The position numbers and the translations under genes are program-made. The notes below the pieces were generated by a model that had not been told where the DNA came from, made no database searches, and saw nothing but the letters and a program-made list of their open reading frames with translations. Shown here piece after piece: positions 44,682-52,724 of a DNA stretch of 64,000 nt. This DNA comes from Lachnospiraceae bacterium (GTDB lineage Bacteria > Bacillota > Clostridia > Lachnospirales > Lachnospiraceae). The first letter of the stretch is position 1. Every line of letters starts with the position of its first letter. Location: positions 1-64,000 of the forward strand of contig VSNM01000009.1 of NCBI GenBank assembly GCA_009774245.1. The letters run 5' to 3'.

Positions 44682-47198
44682 ATGTCAGAAGTCAGGAGGG
44701 CAATCAACAATTTCAAACTAAATTATTCCCAGGCGCTAAGCTGCGCTGCACTGGCAAAAGGAGAGACGACATGGCAGTGTCCGAATCATCCGGGCAGATA
44801 TTTATACAGGAGTCTGGATGGTTCAGTGGGGCCCATTGCTGAATTTAAAGATCAGTTTAAGGGTTCCATATATAAATTCTACGAGGACGACAGAAAAGTA
44901 AGTGAATACAATCGGAAGATGCATGAGCTTATCCAGAAAGGCGCAAAGCATGGTTATATGGTTTCCCTGTCAGAAGAAGCAGCCCGGAATGTTTTGGGAA
45001 ACCGGACTGGTTTTACATCGGAAAGGGTGGACAGGATTCCTGTGGAACTGTTAAAGACAGGACTGGAGAGCGGTGCTTTTGTCATTAAGGATCAGGAGAA
45101 CCACGCCGTTGATGTACCTGCAGCTCCCGGCTGTAAATCTGATGTGGAATACATTCATTTTGATAAACAGCGCCAGATGGCAGGAACAGCCGAATTCCTA
45201 TGCGGTAAAAGCCATAAATTTGCAAAGAACCCAGTTTCCAGAAATATAAACAATAAGAAGCATGGACGCCTGCGGAGGGATGTCGAGTTTATTGAAAATG
45301 GAATGAATCCTGATATTGTACGTTTTAATGAGAAATATGGCACCAGTATTGACACACGCCTGCAAAATTATGAGAAATTACAGGGTAATCATATCCCTGT
45401 AAACGGACAGCAGCCTGTCAGTGAGGATTTTACAAAAGAAGATGAAGCATTTGCATTATTTAAGGCAATTGAACATTTTAGCGCGCCGGGCAGGGAGGAA
45501 CTGAGGAAATATCTTGATGAAATGCGCCAGTCTGTCCTTATGGATAAAAAACAGGAAATGAAACGGAAAAATTTATCTGCAGATACGTCCGTGGAGATCC
45601 AGCAGGAAAAAAAGACCTCTGGTAAAGAAAATCAGGATCAGGATAAGAAAGGCAGACAGGGTGAAGCTGCGCCATGGGATGACCTTATCCAGAAAGTATG
45701 CCAGTTTTTTATTGATTATGCGAGAGATCCGGCCAAAACACTGAACCGGTTTATGGCGGAATATTCTGACGCGTTACAGAATATCAGACACAATGAAGCC
45801 AGTCTTTACCATAAAGAGTTTCGGGAGCTGCTAAATTCAAGTGAAAAGCCAGTTGTAAAGCATATTTCTGATGAACTGGAGTCTGAAAATCTATCAAAGG
45901 AGTACATAGCACTTGATAAGTACCTGCGGGCAAAAGATAACCATATCGAAATATACCGCAGCTTTCTGTCAGACGGGGATAACGCAGATATTAAGTTTGT
46001 GAATACAGAGGGAAAGGAATTAGATATTAAAAGCGCTGCAGATATGGACAGGGTCGAAATGGAGGCCCTGGCTGACCTGATTGACAGTGGAAAAATAAGC
46101 ATGTCAGTTGACGGGGAAATTCTTGATCGGTTAACAAATGACACATATATGGGAATCCGCCGTAACCAGGACATGATTTATGATTTTGAAAAACAGGATT
46201 TACAGCTGCGGAAAGAACAATTAAATGCGATCTGTTCATTGAATGACGGACAAAAAAGAGAGTATGCTGAAAAGAACGGGCTTGACCTGGATGTCATGAG
46301 GAAAGCATACCAGTATTCTTTCAATAAGGTTAACGCCATGGAGCATGGCAGGGATATGACGGATGCAGCCATGGAGCAGTTGGGACTTCCATATAATAAG
46401 GAAGAAACGATTCTGGATAAGAAAATCAATGCATATCTTGCGGCACAGAGTCTCCATTATGAACATTACAACCATGAATTTGAGAAGGCATCTGTATCGG
46501 GAGAAGCTGTAACAGTATATAATTACAAGAATAAGACTATGAATCATATCAAGACACTGGAATTGGAAAAACTTAGTCCGGCTGATAAGATGGCTTTGAG
46601 CGACCTGATAGACCATGAACGTGTATTTATGTATGCAGGTGATAAAAGGATAGAGCCGGTATTGGATAGATACACAAATCCGGATAATTACAAGAAAGGT
46701 GGGGAGTTTTATTCACCGGGGCTGTCTGAAACAGAGTTTAAGTCCCTGGCTGAAATGTGTTCTGTCAAAGGTATTGATGATAGAATCAAAGGTTTAAATA
46801 ATATTCCATCTAATAATGCCCTAAGAAAAGAGCTGGAATCAGAGAAAGCATATAGGAAAAACATATCGGATTATCTGAATGGTGAAGATGCGAAGAGTAC
46901 GGATACCTGCCTGATTTCGGCGAAACATTTGGGCCTGACACAGAAAATAAACAATATGGGAAACCTGAGTGAATATTACAAAAGGGATGGCGCGGATATA
47001 CAAAAAATGGTATCTGAGCAGACAAAAAAAGCGATAGATAAGAATAACCAACAGCCAGGAGTCGGACATAATCATTCAAAGACGGATGATGCCTTAGAGC
47101 CAGGGCGTATCCGAAATGAAGCTTTGAAAATTTTAAGCGAGGGGCAGATTAACCAAGACGTTTTACATGCAAAAGAGTGCTTCCCATGTTTCCATTAA
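44682..47198 (+). CDS. Large unknown protein with internal duplication
   Basis: This 838-residue cytoplasmic protein is not recognised. The N-terminal part (about 1-180) contains WQCPNHPGRYLYRSLDGS. A polar linker follows (about 280-330, rich in Lys, Gln and Glu). Two related segments, about residues 408-490 and 575-665, share an acidic-aromatic stretch ending in AL(A/S)DLID followed by a short strand and a D-x-I-x-R/D-x-L-T/Y pattern, indicating an internal duplication. The gene is tightly coupled to the preceding small gene (TAGGAGA site) and lies between the polymerase-like and HU-like genes. A template-, product- or partner-binding role for the polymerase is possible but unsupported by motif. 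Confidence 0.5.
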   Translation: MSEVRRAINNFKLNYSQALSCAALAKGETTWQCPNHPGRYLYRSLDGSVGPIAEFKDQFKGSIYKFYEDDRKVSEYNRKMHELIQKGAKHGYMVSLSEEAARNVLGNRTGFTSERVDRIPVELLKTGLESGAFVIKDQENHAVDVPAAPGCKSDVEYIHFDKQRQMAGTAEFLCGKSHKFAKNPVSRNINNKKHGRLRRDVEFIENGMNPDIVRFNEKYGTSIDTRLQNYEKLQGNHIPVNGQQPVSEDFTKEDEAFALFKAIEHFSAPGREELRKYLDEMRQSVLMDKKQEMKRKNLSADTSVEIQQEKKTSGKENQDQDKKGRQGEAAPWDDLIQKVCQFFIDYARDPAKTLNRFMAEYSDALQNIRHNEASLYHKEFRELLNSSEKPVVKHISDELESENLSKEYIALDKYLRAKDNHIEIYRSFLSDGDNADIKFVNTEGKELDIKSAADMDRVEMEALADLIDSGKISMSVDGEILDRLTNDTYMGIRRNQDMIYDFEKQDLQLRKEQLNAICSLNDGQKREYAEKNGLDLDVMRKAYQYSFNKVNAMEHGRDMTDAAMEQLGLPYNKEETILDKKINAYLAAQSLHYEHYNHEFEKASVSGEAVTVYNYKNKTMNHIKTLELEKLSPADKMALSDLIDHERVFMYAGDKRIEPVLDRYTNPDNYKKGGEFYSPGLSETEFKSLAEMCSVKGIDDRIKGLNNIPSNNALRKELESEKAYRKNISDYLNGEDAKSTDTCLISAKHLGLTQKINNMGNLSEYYKRDGADIQKMVSEQTKKAIDKNNQQPGVGHNHSKTDDALEPGRIRNEALKILSEGQINQDVLHAKECFPCFH

Positions 47199-47207
47199 TG
47201 CATGAAT
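47194..47207. promoter_or_regulatory. Copy of the ATTAATGCAT palindrome upstream of the HU-like gene
   Basis: ATTAATGCATGAAT matches 13 of 14 bases of the perfect palindrome at 18586. It overlaps the stop codon region of the preceding gene and lies 5 bp upstream of the -35 box at 47213. Confidence 0.45.
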
Positions 47208-47212
47208 TACGA

Positions 47213-47241
47213 TTGATAAATGCGTTTACCTGTGCTAACAT
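47213..47241 (+). promoter_or_regulatory. Promoter of the HU-like gene
   Basis: TTGATA at 47213-47218, a 17-bp spacer and TAACAT at 47236-47241, with TGC just before it (extended -10). Confidence 0.55.
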
Positions 47242-47284
47242 TAGTTCATAAACAGCATAATTATTGAGAAAGGAAATGCATTAT

Positions 47285-47740
47285 ATGCCTAAGAGACCAA
47301 AAAATGAATATGAAAACTGGATACACCTTCTTTCTGAAACTTCGGCGGTCAGGGAACTTCTTGCTGCTGAACTGGAAAATCTGCCACAAGACTGCAATAT
47401 GGAGCTGTTAAAGGAAACAATTTTAGAATCTCCGGAACTTGCAGACAGGATAACGGGGAAGATTTTTGAAACGTTTATAGAGCTTGTAGGTGTAAAGATT
47501 CTGGAATCACCGAACAAAGAGTTTTACGTACCGAATTTTGGGACTTTTTCAGTAAAGACACACAGGGGGCACAAAATGACATTTAATCCGAAGGAAGGGA
47601 ATGGAACGGTTGTCGATGTTCCGGATTATAAGATGCTTCGGTTTAAACCCGATGCCAGATTTAAAGCTGATGTATTAATGAATGATTCGCCAGTGATAAG
47701 CTTGGAAACTATAAGTCAAACCGACAGAAATAAACAATAA
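47285..47740 (+). CDS. HU/IHF-family nucleoid protein with N-terminal extension
   Basis: The 151-residue protein carries the HU/IHF signature in its second half. VPNFGTFSVKTHRGHKMTFN (about residues 84-103) is the start of the DNA-gripping arm, and YKMLRFKPDARFKADV (about 117-132) is the closing strand and helix. It is longer than classical HU (about 90 residues), with an N-terminal helical region of about 50 extra residues and a polar C-terminal tail. It probably bends DNA in replication, recombination or transcription on the element. The start at 47285 follows AAAGGAAA. It has its own promoter with a palindrome. Confidence 0.8.
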   Translation: MPKRPKNEYENWIHLLSETSAVRELLAAELENLPQDCNMELLKETILESPELADRITGKIFETFIELVGVKILESPNKEFYVPNFGTFSVKTHRGHKMTFNPKEGNGTVVDVPDYKMLRFKPDARFKADVLMNDSPVISLETISQTDRNKQ

Positions 47741-47868
47741 GGAAAAATGTACTATTCAGCCCCAGATACAGGAATGGAAACGGCGTATGAAAGACGGGAT
47801 ACAATCATGGTTTTTAATCGGAAAGAATATGATTAAAATGTAGGACACAAAAATGCGTGTAAAATTTA

Positions 47869-47903
47869 TTATACGCCTTCGCAATCAGGTTATACGCCGT
47901 ATA
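47869..47903. repeat. TTATACGCC direct repeats and palindrome upstream of the recombinase
   Basis: TTATACGCC occurs at 47869-47877 and 47890-47898, two helical turns apart. The second copy is part of the near-palindrome TATACGCCGTATA (47891-47903). They lie 60-100 bp before the tyrosine recombinase start and may be an operator. The rest of the 225-bp gap holds no gene. Confidence 0.4.
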
Positions 47904-47965
47904 ATAGGACTATAGTATATTACTACCCGGCAACATTGTTTTATGGAGGAATTATCGAAGATCAT

Positions 47966-48913
47966 ATGGAAACACAGAAACTGATGAATCTTTGCGAGAG
48001 ACTGCCAGAAGTAAACCAGACATACATACTTAATCTGGACAAAAGCAACGCAACAAAAATTATTTATGCGTATGAACTGATTCGATTTAATGACTATCTG
48101 ATAGGAAAGCAATTGGGAGAGGAATCAAAAATAAATTATAAAACCTATTTTGAGATATCATATGATGATATTACAGAATATTTTCGCACTATTATTAAAA
48201 AAGGGAATGAATATAACACAGTCCAGCGCGCCCGGACAGCCCTGAATGGCTGGTTTCATGCTTTGAATGAAATACATGCGGTTCGTGGAAATCCTGTCTG
48301 TTCAGGGAAAATCTTGGAACGGCTTTTCTGGGAAATAACAGGAAAAGAACCAGGAGATAAGGGAAAAAAAGAAACCATTCCGGATATGGAAGGGTTTTTA
48401 GATGTCATAGAAAACGGGACAGGGTTTTCCAGCGCCCGAAAAAAGCATCATGAAAAACATCGCCTCAGAGATATGGCGATCGTTGCGCTGATTCTTGATA
48501 CAGGGATCAGGATATCCGAGCTGAACGCATTAAATATTGATGATTATGACAGGGGATTCTCACAGCTCTATATTCAGAAGAGGGCGATAAAAGTTGACAA
48601 GGACACGAAAGAAAAACTTGAGCAGTATATTGACCAGGGCAGGACTGTCTTGGCGGGAGCAGACAACAGGCAGTCCCCACTATTTGTAACTTCCAATGGA
48701 AAACGGCTCGCAGTCAGGTCGATACAGAGCATATTGAAAAAATATTCTGTTGCTGCAGATAATCCGCAGGTTATTTCCGCAGGGAAGCTGAGGGAGATTT
48801 CTGCGGAAAAATATTATCAGGAGACGGGAGATATGCAGGGACTAAAAGAGCGCCTTGGGGTAAAAAGCATGGCCGCGGTTGAAAAATATATCTTAAAGGG
48901 AGAAAACCAATAA
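47966..48913 (+). CDS. Tyrosine recombinase lacking both conserved catalytic histidines
   Basis: The 315-residue protein has the two-domain layout of XerC/D-like recombinases: a SAM-like N-terminal core-binding domain (about 1-125) and a catalytic domain. Arg I is present in DTGIRISEL (R182), a candidate Lys lies in SNGKRLAVRS, Arg II is in GKLRE (R276), and the Tyr nucleophile is in AAVEKYI (Y308). The HxxR histidine is replaced by Gly (273), and the LGH histidine/tryptophan by Val (LGV, 299). The protein may therefore be weak, specialised or regulatory. It could resolve multimers or mediate integration of the element. A start at 47966 is preferred (GGAGG upstream); an in-frame TTG lies at 47936. 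A terminator follows. Confidence 0.8.
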   Translation: METQKLMNLCERLPEVNQTYILNLDKSNATKIIYAYELIRFNDYLIGKQLGEESKINYKTYFEISYDDITEYFRTIIKKGNEYNTVQRARTALNGWFHALNEIHAVRGNPVCSGKILERLFWEITGKEPGDKGKKETIPDMEGFLDVIENGTGFSSARKKHHEKHRLRDMAIVALILDTGIRISELNALNIDDYDRGFSQLYIQKRAIKVDKDTKEKLEQYIDQGRTVLAGADNRQSPLFVTSNGKRLAVRSIQSILKKYSVAADNPQVISAGKLREISAEKYYQETGDMQGLKERLGVKSMAAVEKYILKGENQ

Positions 48914-48998
48914 GAGTATAAAGGATATGTTAAAGCGGACTAGGGCATTTTGATACGACACAACTGAGAAAATGGACAGTTGAACTGCAGATAAAAAC

Positions 48999-49031
48999 CG
49001 GCTCTGATATCATTTATCAGGGCCGACTTTT
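48999..49031 (+). terminator. Terminator after the tyrosine recombinase
   Basis: CGGCTCTGATA (48999-49009) pairs with TATCAGGGCCG (49015-49025), with one G-U pair. It is followed by ACTTTTT. Confidence 0.75.
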
Positions 49032-49083
49032 TGCACATGCAATCTGATTGTATACAATTATTTTAAGCTATTATTGACAATAA

Positions 49084-49116
49084 AAATTTCGCAGAATGAT
49101 ATGATCTGCGAAATTT
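49084..49116. repeat. 33-bp palindromic element, copy 1
   Basis: AAATTTCGCAGA (49084-49095) and TCTGCGAAATTT (49105-49116) are perfect 12-bp inverted arms around a 9-base centre. A second, nearly identical element lies at 49410. Together they bracket a gene-free segment between the recombinase and the TnpB-family gene. Confidence 0.6.
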
Positions 49117-49227
49117 AAGTGAAATTCCTTTTCCATTACTTTATATCGACATTAGTTTAACATGTTTTAACCCAAAAGACAATTCTTTTTTCAAAAATAT
49201 AGTCAAAATCACGTTAGAAAGATCTGG

Positions 49228-49273
49228 AAACCGATATTTTTCGCAAAAAAACGGCGAAAATATCGGTTTTTTT
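49228..49273 (+). terminator. Strong hairpin terminator
   Basis: AAACCGATATTTTTCGC (49228-49244) pairs with GCGAAAATATCGGTTT (starting 49254) with a single-base bulge. A run of seven Ts ends at 49273. Confidence 0.75.
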
Positions 49274-49275
49274 CG

Positions 49276-49371
49276 TGGTCAGATTTGTGGTCAGATTTAT
49301 GGTCAATAAGTGGTCAAAATACAGTTTTGCAGTATAAAATAACAGATGTTTCATGGTCAGATTTGTGGTCA
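49276..49371. repeat. TGGTCA repeats with ~12-bp period
   Basis: TGGTCA begins at 49276, 49288, 49300 and 49311, then again at 49354 and 49366. Most copies are followed by GATTT. The ~12-bp spacing and two clusters resemble arm-type binding sites of tyrosine recombinases or their excision factors. No reading frame of substance covers them. They lie between the two 29-33 bp palindromes. Confidence 0.5.
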
Positions 49372-49409
49372 CCCCTCAGAAGGCCCTTTATTTAGCGGCA
49401 TTTCAGGCC

Positions 49410-49438
49410 ATTTCGCAGATCATATCAATCTGCGAAAT
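49410..49438. repeat. 29-bp palindromic element, copy 2
   Basis: ATTTCGCAGAT (49410-49420) and ATCTGCGAAAT (49428-49438) flank CATATCA. Its reverse complement differs from the core of copy 1 (49084-49116) by a single central base, so the two copies are in opposite orientation. Confidence 0.6.
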
Positions 49439-49545
49439 TTAGGTGATCAGATAGTATATTTTATATCGGCAAAAAGTATATTTGCTATGCAATGTGCACA
49501 AGAACGCATGACAGGCCATTGGAAGAGCTGACGGAGAAAGAAGGA

Positions 49546-50937
49546 ATGCCTAAAATATGTAAGTCCATACATCAGTACAGCAAGGGGAAAATCAGCAGTG
49601 AAAATATGGATGTGCTCATGGAAATAGGACATGGGTGCATGGTGACAAGGAATTACATCTATCAGCGATACGGCGGCATCAAAAGTCTCGGAAAACTGTA
49701 TTCCGGCTATGCGATTGATGCCGAAGTAAAGGCAGCCGGATTCCGGGAACAGATAGGGCTTCCAAGCGTGTATTTTACTGCGTCTGTGAACAGGGCGTTA
49801 GGCGATATCAAGATCATGTGGGCACAGATCAAAAACGGAATCAATGACGCAGCCAACAAAAATGAGCGGTTTTCGCCGGAGGACAGGCATTATATCCGCT
49901 TTGCTGTCAAGGTAAACGGGTGTCTCGAGAACATACTAAATGGAAAATCGGTAACTTTGCCCGAAGAGATCCAGCCCAGATATGAAAGTATTATCGCAGA
50001 GCTTGGCGATGAAAATAGACAGCGTGTCAAAAGCCTCAACAGATATATCTGCAGACAGACAAGAAAGAGACTGCACAGACTGCATACGGACAATGAGACG
50101 TATTTTACAATAAAAAAGCAGGGATACAGATATGGGGAATCAGGGGGAGAGCATGGTATCTTTCTTGCTACCAAAGTGAACAGGCAGAGAATATTCATAC
50201 CGCTGACGGACACAAACGTGTATGACAGAATGCTCGATATAAAACTCAACCCGCAAAAAAGAACGGTCGAGATCATCATACCGCTTTTCGTAAATACAAG
50301 ACAGCATGAGGATTACACAAATGAGATCGGCATCTCGCTCGGCCTGTGGGATATGATTACGACAAGCACCAGAAATGTATATGGCAGTGAGTTTGGAAAA
50401 ATGCAGCAGGAAGTCTCGCGATTTATATTGAAAGAGAATTACCGTGATGACAAAAAAAGCATATCCGGCACACAGGGATATCAGAAACGCAAGGCGGCAA
50501 TGGATGCTGCACTGAAAAACTATGTGAACAGGGAGCTTAACAGGATGCTGGCGCAGGAAAAACCGAACACGATCTATATGGCAAAACTTCCACGTAATCC
50601 GGGAATGCATACCGCCAGACATCATGATGACCAGCAGATTACAAAAGGTACTGGCGATACACATTTCCTCAGAATGTGGAAAAAAGGCTTTGTGACTGAG
50701 AGGCTGCAATGGAAATGCCAGCAAAACGGCGTCAGCATTATAGAAGTTATAGGCAAAGGGATTGGCACGGAATGCAGCGCGTGTGGACAGAAGGGAACCG
50801 TGAAAGGTGAAAACTTTCGATGTCAAGTTTGTGGATTTGAAGAAAATAAAAAAGTAAACGGTGCGAGAAATGCCCTGAACAGGGGAAAAACTGGAAAACA
50901 GTTAAATAAACAGTTTCCGCAGGAAGAAGATCAATAA
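49546..50937 (+). CDS. TnpB-family protein with all RuvC catalytic residues replaced (TldR-like)
   Basis: The 463-residue protein has a TnpB layout: N-terminal REC/WED-like region, RuvC domain and C-terminal zinc ribbon (CSACG...CQVCG). The usual first catalytic Asp (GIDxG) is Ser in IGISLGL (codon 50335-50337). The Glu position in the next strand reads IYMAKL, so Glu becomes Ala. The final Asp of the D-x-N-A motif is Lys in KKVNGARNA. Loss of all three suggests a nuclease-dead, RNA-guided DNA-binding protein like the described TldR regulators, rather than an active transposon nuclease. No tnpA partner or IS ends were found. The start at 49546 follows GGAG; an ATG at 49492 is possible. Alternative: a decayed TnpB, although the frame is fully open. 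Confidence 0.7.
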   Translation: MPKICKSIHQYSKGKISSENMDVLMEIGHGCMVTRNYIYQRYGGIKSLGKLYSGYAIDAEVKAAGFREQIGLPSVYFTASVNRALGDIKIMWAQIKNGINDAANKNERFSPEDRHYIRFAVKVNGCLENILNGKSVTLPEEIQPRYESIIAELGDENRQRVKSLNRYICRQTRKRLHRLHTDNETYFTIKKQGYRYGESGGEHGIFLATKVNRQRIFIPLTDTNVYDRMLDIKLNPQKRTVEIIIPLFVNTRQHEDYTNEIGISLGLWDMITTSTRNVYGSEFGKMQQEVSRFILKENYRDDKKSISGTQGYQKRKAAMDAALKNYVNRELNRMLAQEKPNTIYMAKLPRNPGMHTARHHDDQQITKGTGDTHFLRMWKKGFVTERLQWKCQQNGVSIIEVIGKGIGTECSACGQKGTVKGENFRCQVCGFEENKKVNGARNALNRGKTGKQLNKQFPQEEDQ

Positions 50938-51240
50938 ATGGTCAAACGATCCGTCTGGAAGATGAACCGGTTGGAAAGTCCGGTTTTACTGCGATGGCTT
51001 TACATCAGTAAATACATTGCGGACTGTGGCAGATGGTATCTTGATATAAAAAAGAAAAGGGCGTTGGGGATATACAAAAACAGGTACGCCTGTGTCCTGT
51101 GAACTCAGATTCGTGGTTACACGGAAATTGAGAATGGCAGGATGCGAAGCCGGATTAAATGTCTGGCACCGCAGGGTATTGCGTGCAATTCCCAGGGTTT
51201 TTCATGAAAGATCCAATAAGCGGCTGTGATGCCCTATTTA
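50938..51240 (+). ncRNA. Candidate guide RNA (omega-RNA-like) region
   Basis: TnpB-family guide RNAs overlap or follow the 3' end of the gene. This gene-free stretch can form several hairpins: AACCGG (50965-50970) with CCGGTT (50980-50985), and ACAGG (51080-51084) with CCTGT (51089-51093) closing a four-base loop. GTGT (51092-51095) can pair with ACAC (51119-51122). If the scaffold ended near 51123, the guide would start around there. I found no matching target by eye, and the scaffold boundaries are guesswork. Confidence 0.25.
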
Positions 51241-51244
51241 TCCA

Positions 51245-51286
51245 TGTACAGGAAAAAGTTCGCCAGAGCGTGCTTTTTCCTGTGCA
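51245..51286 (+). promoter_or_regulatory. Leader hairpin upstream of the cargo cluster
   Basis: TGTACAGGAAAAAG (51245-51258) pairs with CTTTTTCCTGTGCA (51273-51286), 14 bp with one G-U pair. It ends 27 bases before the first cargo gene's start. No long T-run follows, so it may be an attenuation or stability element or the end of an upstream transcript. Confidence 0.45.
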
Positions 51287-51313
51287 TATCAGTAAACAAA
51301 GAAGGTAACCTAC

Positions 51314-52705
51314 GTGAGAAAAGCACAGAAACAGGAGATACTCGGTCTCATAGACAACCTGTATCAGGTTCAGGAAGAGATAAAGAAGGTGCTTGAACAG
51401 AATAACATGATACTGGCACAGGATATGATAAGCGGTGCACAGGAGTCCGCCATATTGCTTGGGGAGAAAATTGAAAATACCGAAGGGGAAGGGCATAAAA
51501 CAGTTATTTGTATAGAAGAATACTGTGAGCTCTTATTTTGTGTTTTTGAGGATCTCAGTAAAAATACCGTTAATGCCAGTAAAGTTCAAAAACTGTTACG
51601 AAAGCAGCTTATTAAAATAGAAAACAGCGCTAAAAATGACATTGCTGTAAGAAAAGAGGTTGTGTTCTTTCCATATAAAGCATCCATGTGGGACAGCCTA
51701 GAGAGTGTATATCTGGCAGCAAGGGACGATCCAGACTGTGATGCGTATTGTGTCCCCATTCCATATTATACGCTGAATCCAGACCATAGCCTTGGAGAGA
51801 TGCATTATGAAGGGAATGTACGCCCTGATGGGACGCCTATAGAATATCCGGAGGGGATTGAGATAACAGACTGGCAGGAATATGATTTCGAGGAGAGAAA
51901 ACCAGATGTGGTCTATATCCATAACGGATATGATAACTGGAATTTGGTCACAAGCGTGCATCCGAGGTTTTATTCGGGGAATTTGAAAAAATATACAGAC
52001 AAATTAGTTTATATTCCATATTTTGTGCTTGATGAAATCGATCCTGACAATGAACAGGCTGTGAAAGCAATGAAACACTTCTGTTTTATGCCGGGCATTA
52101 TTAATGCGGACAAAGTGATCGTGCAGTCGGAAGATATGAAAAAGATTTATATCAATGAATATCTAAAAGCTGCAAAAGAACATGGACTGCAGGGAAAACA
52201 CTTAGACAGGGAGTATCTGGAACAAAAATTTATGGGACTGGGTTCTCCCAAGTATGACAGGGTATGCGCCACAAGAAAAGAAGATCTGGACATACCACAG
52301 GAATGGTTACATGTGATTGAGAAAGCAGACGGAAGCTGGAAAAAAATTATTCTATATAATACCGGAATAGCGGCACTACTTACCCACAATGAGAAGTGGG
52401 TTGACAAGATTGAGAATGTGTTAAAGATATTTAAGGAAAATCAGGATGAGGTAGCGTTGCTATGGCGTCCACATCCGTTGATTGAAAGCACAATGAAGTC
52501 CATGCGGCCGGAAGTCCTGCAGAAGTATATGATGCTAAAGGAACAGTATCTTGCTGAAGGGTGGGGAATTTATGATGAGACAGCCGATGTGGACAGGGCG
52601 GTGGTATTGAGTGATGTGTATTATGGGGATAGCAGTTCGGTAGTGCAGCTCTATAAACAGACCGAAAAACCGATAATGATACAGAATGTGAAAGTCTTTT
52701 CATAA
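51314..52705 (+). CDS. CDP-glycerol glycerophosphotransferase-like protein
   Basis: The 463-residue protein has an N-terminal helical region (about 1-110). A GT-B-like fold follows, resembling TagB/TagF-type polyol-phosphate transferases. Landmarks are KPDVVYIHNGYD (about 195), YIPYFVLDEID (about 235), WRPHPLIEST (about 385) and the terminal DVYYGDSSSVVQLYKQTEKPIMIQN region, whose acidic Gly-Asp-Ser block matches the family's ligand-binding loop. It would transfer glycerol- or ribitol-phosphate-like units onto a surface polymer. The GTG start follows AAGAAGG. It begins a co-directional cluster extending beyond the window. Confidence 0.7.
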   Translation: MRKAQKQEILGLIDNLYQVQEEIKKVLEQNNMILAQDMISGAQESAILLGEKIENTEGEGHKTVICIEEYCELLFCVFEDLSKNTVNASKVQKLLRKQLIKIENSAKNDIAVRKEVVFFPYKASMWDSLESVYLAARDDPDCDAYCVPIPYYTLNPDHSLGEMHYEGNVRPDGTPIEYPEGIEITDWQEYDFEERKPDVVYIHNGYDNWNLVTSVHPRFYSGNLKKYTDKLVYIPYFVLDEIDPDNEQAVKAMKHFCFMPGIINADKVIVQSEDMKKIYINEYLKAAKEHGLQGKHLDREYLEQKFMGLGSPKYDRVCATRKEDLDIPQEWLHVIEKADGSWKKIILYNTGIAALLTHNEKWVDKIENVLKIFKENQDEVALLWRPHPLIESTMKSMRPEVLQKYMMLKEQYLAEGWGIYDETADVDRAVVLSDVYYGDSSSVVQLYKQTEKPIMIQNVKVFS

Positions 52706-52724
52706 GGAACTGGGATTTTTTATT

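Noticed and set aside
32748..49140. Shared 13-mer CTTTTCCATTACT at 32748 and 49128
   Set aside because: A 13-base match between two places in a 64-kb window is expected by chance many times, and the flanks do not match.
49546..50937. Active IS200/IS605 transposon nuclease or Cas12
   Set aside because: The RuvC acids are replaced, no tnpA or IS ends are visible, there is no CRISPR array, and the protein is only about 463 residues.
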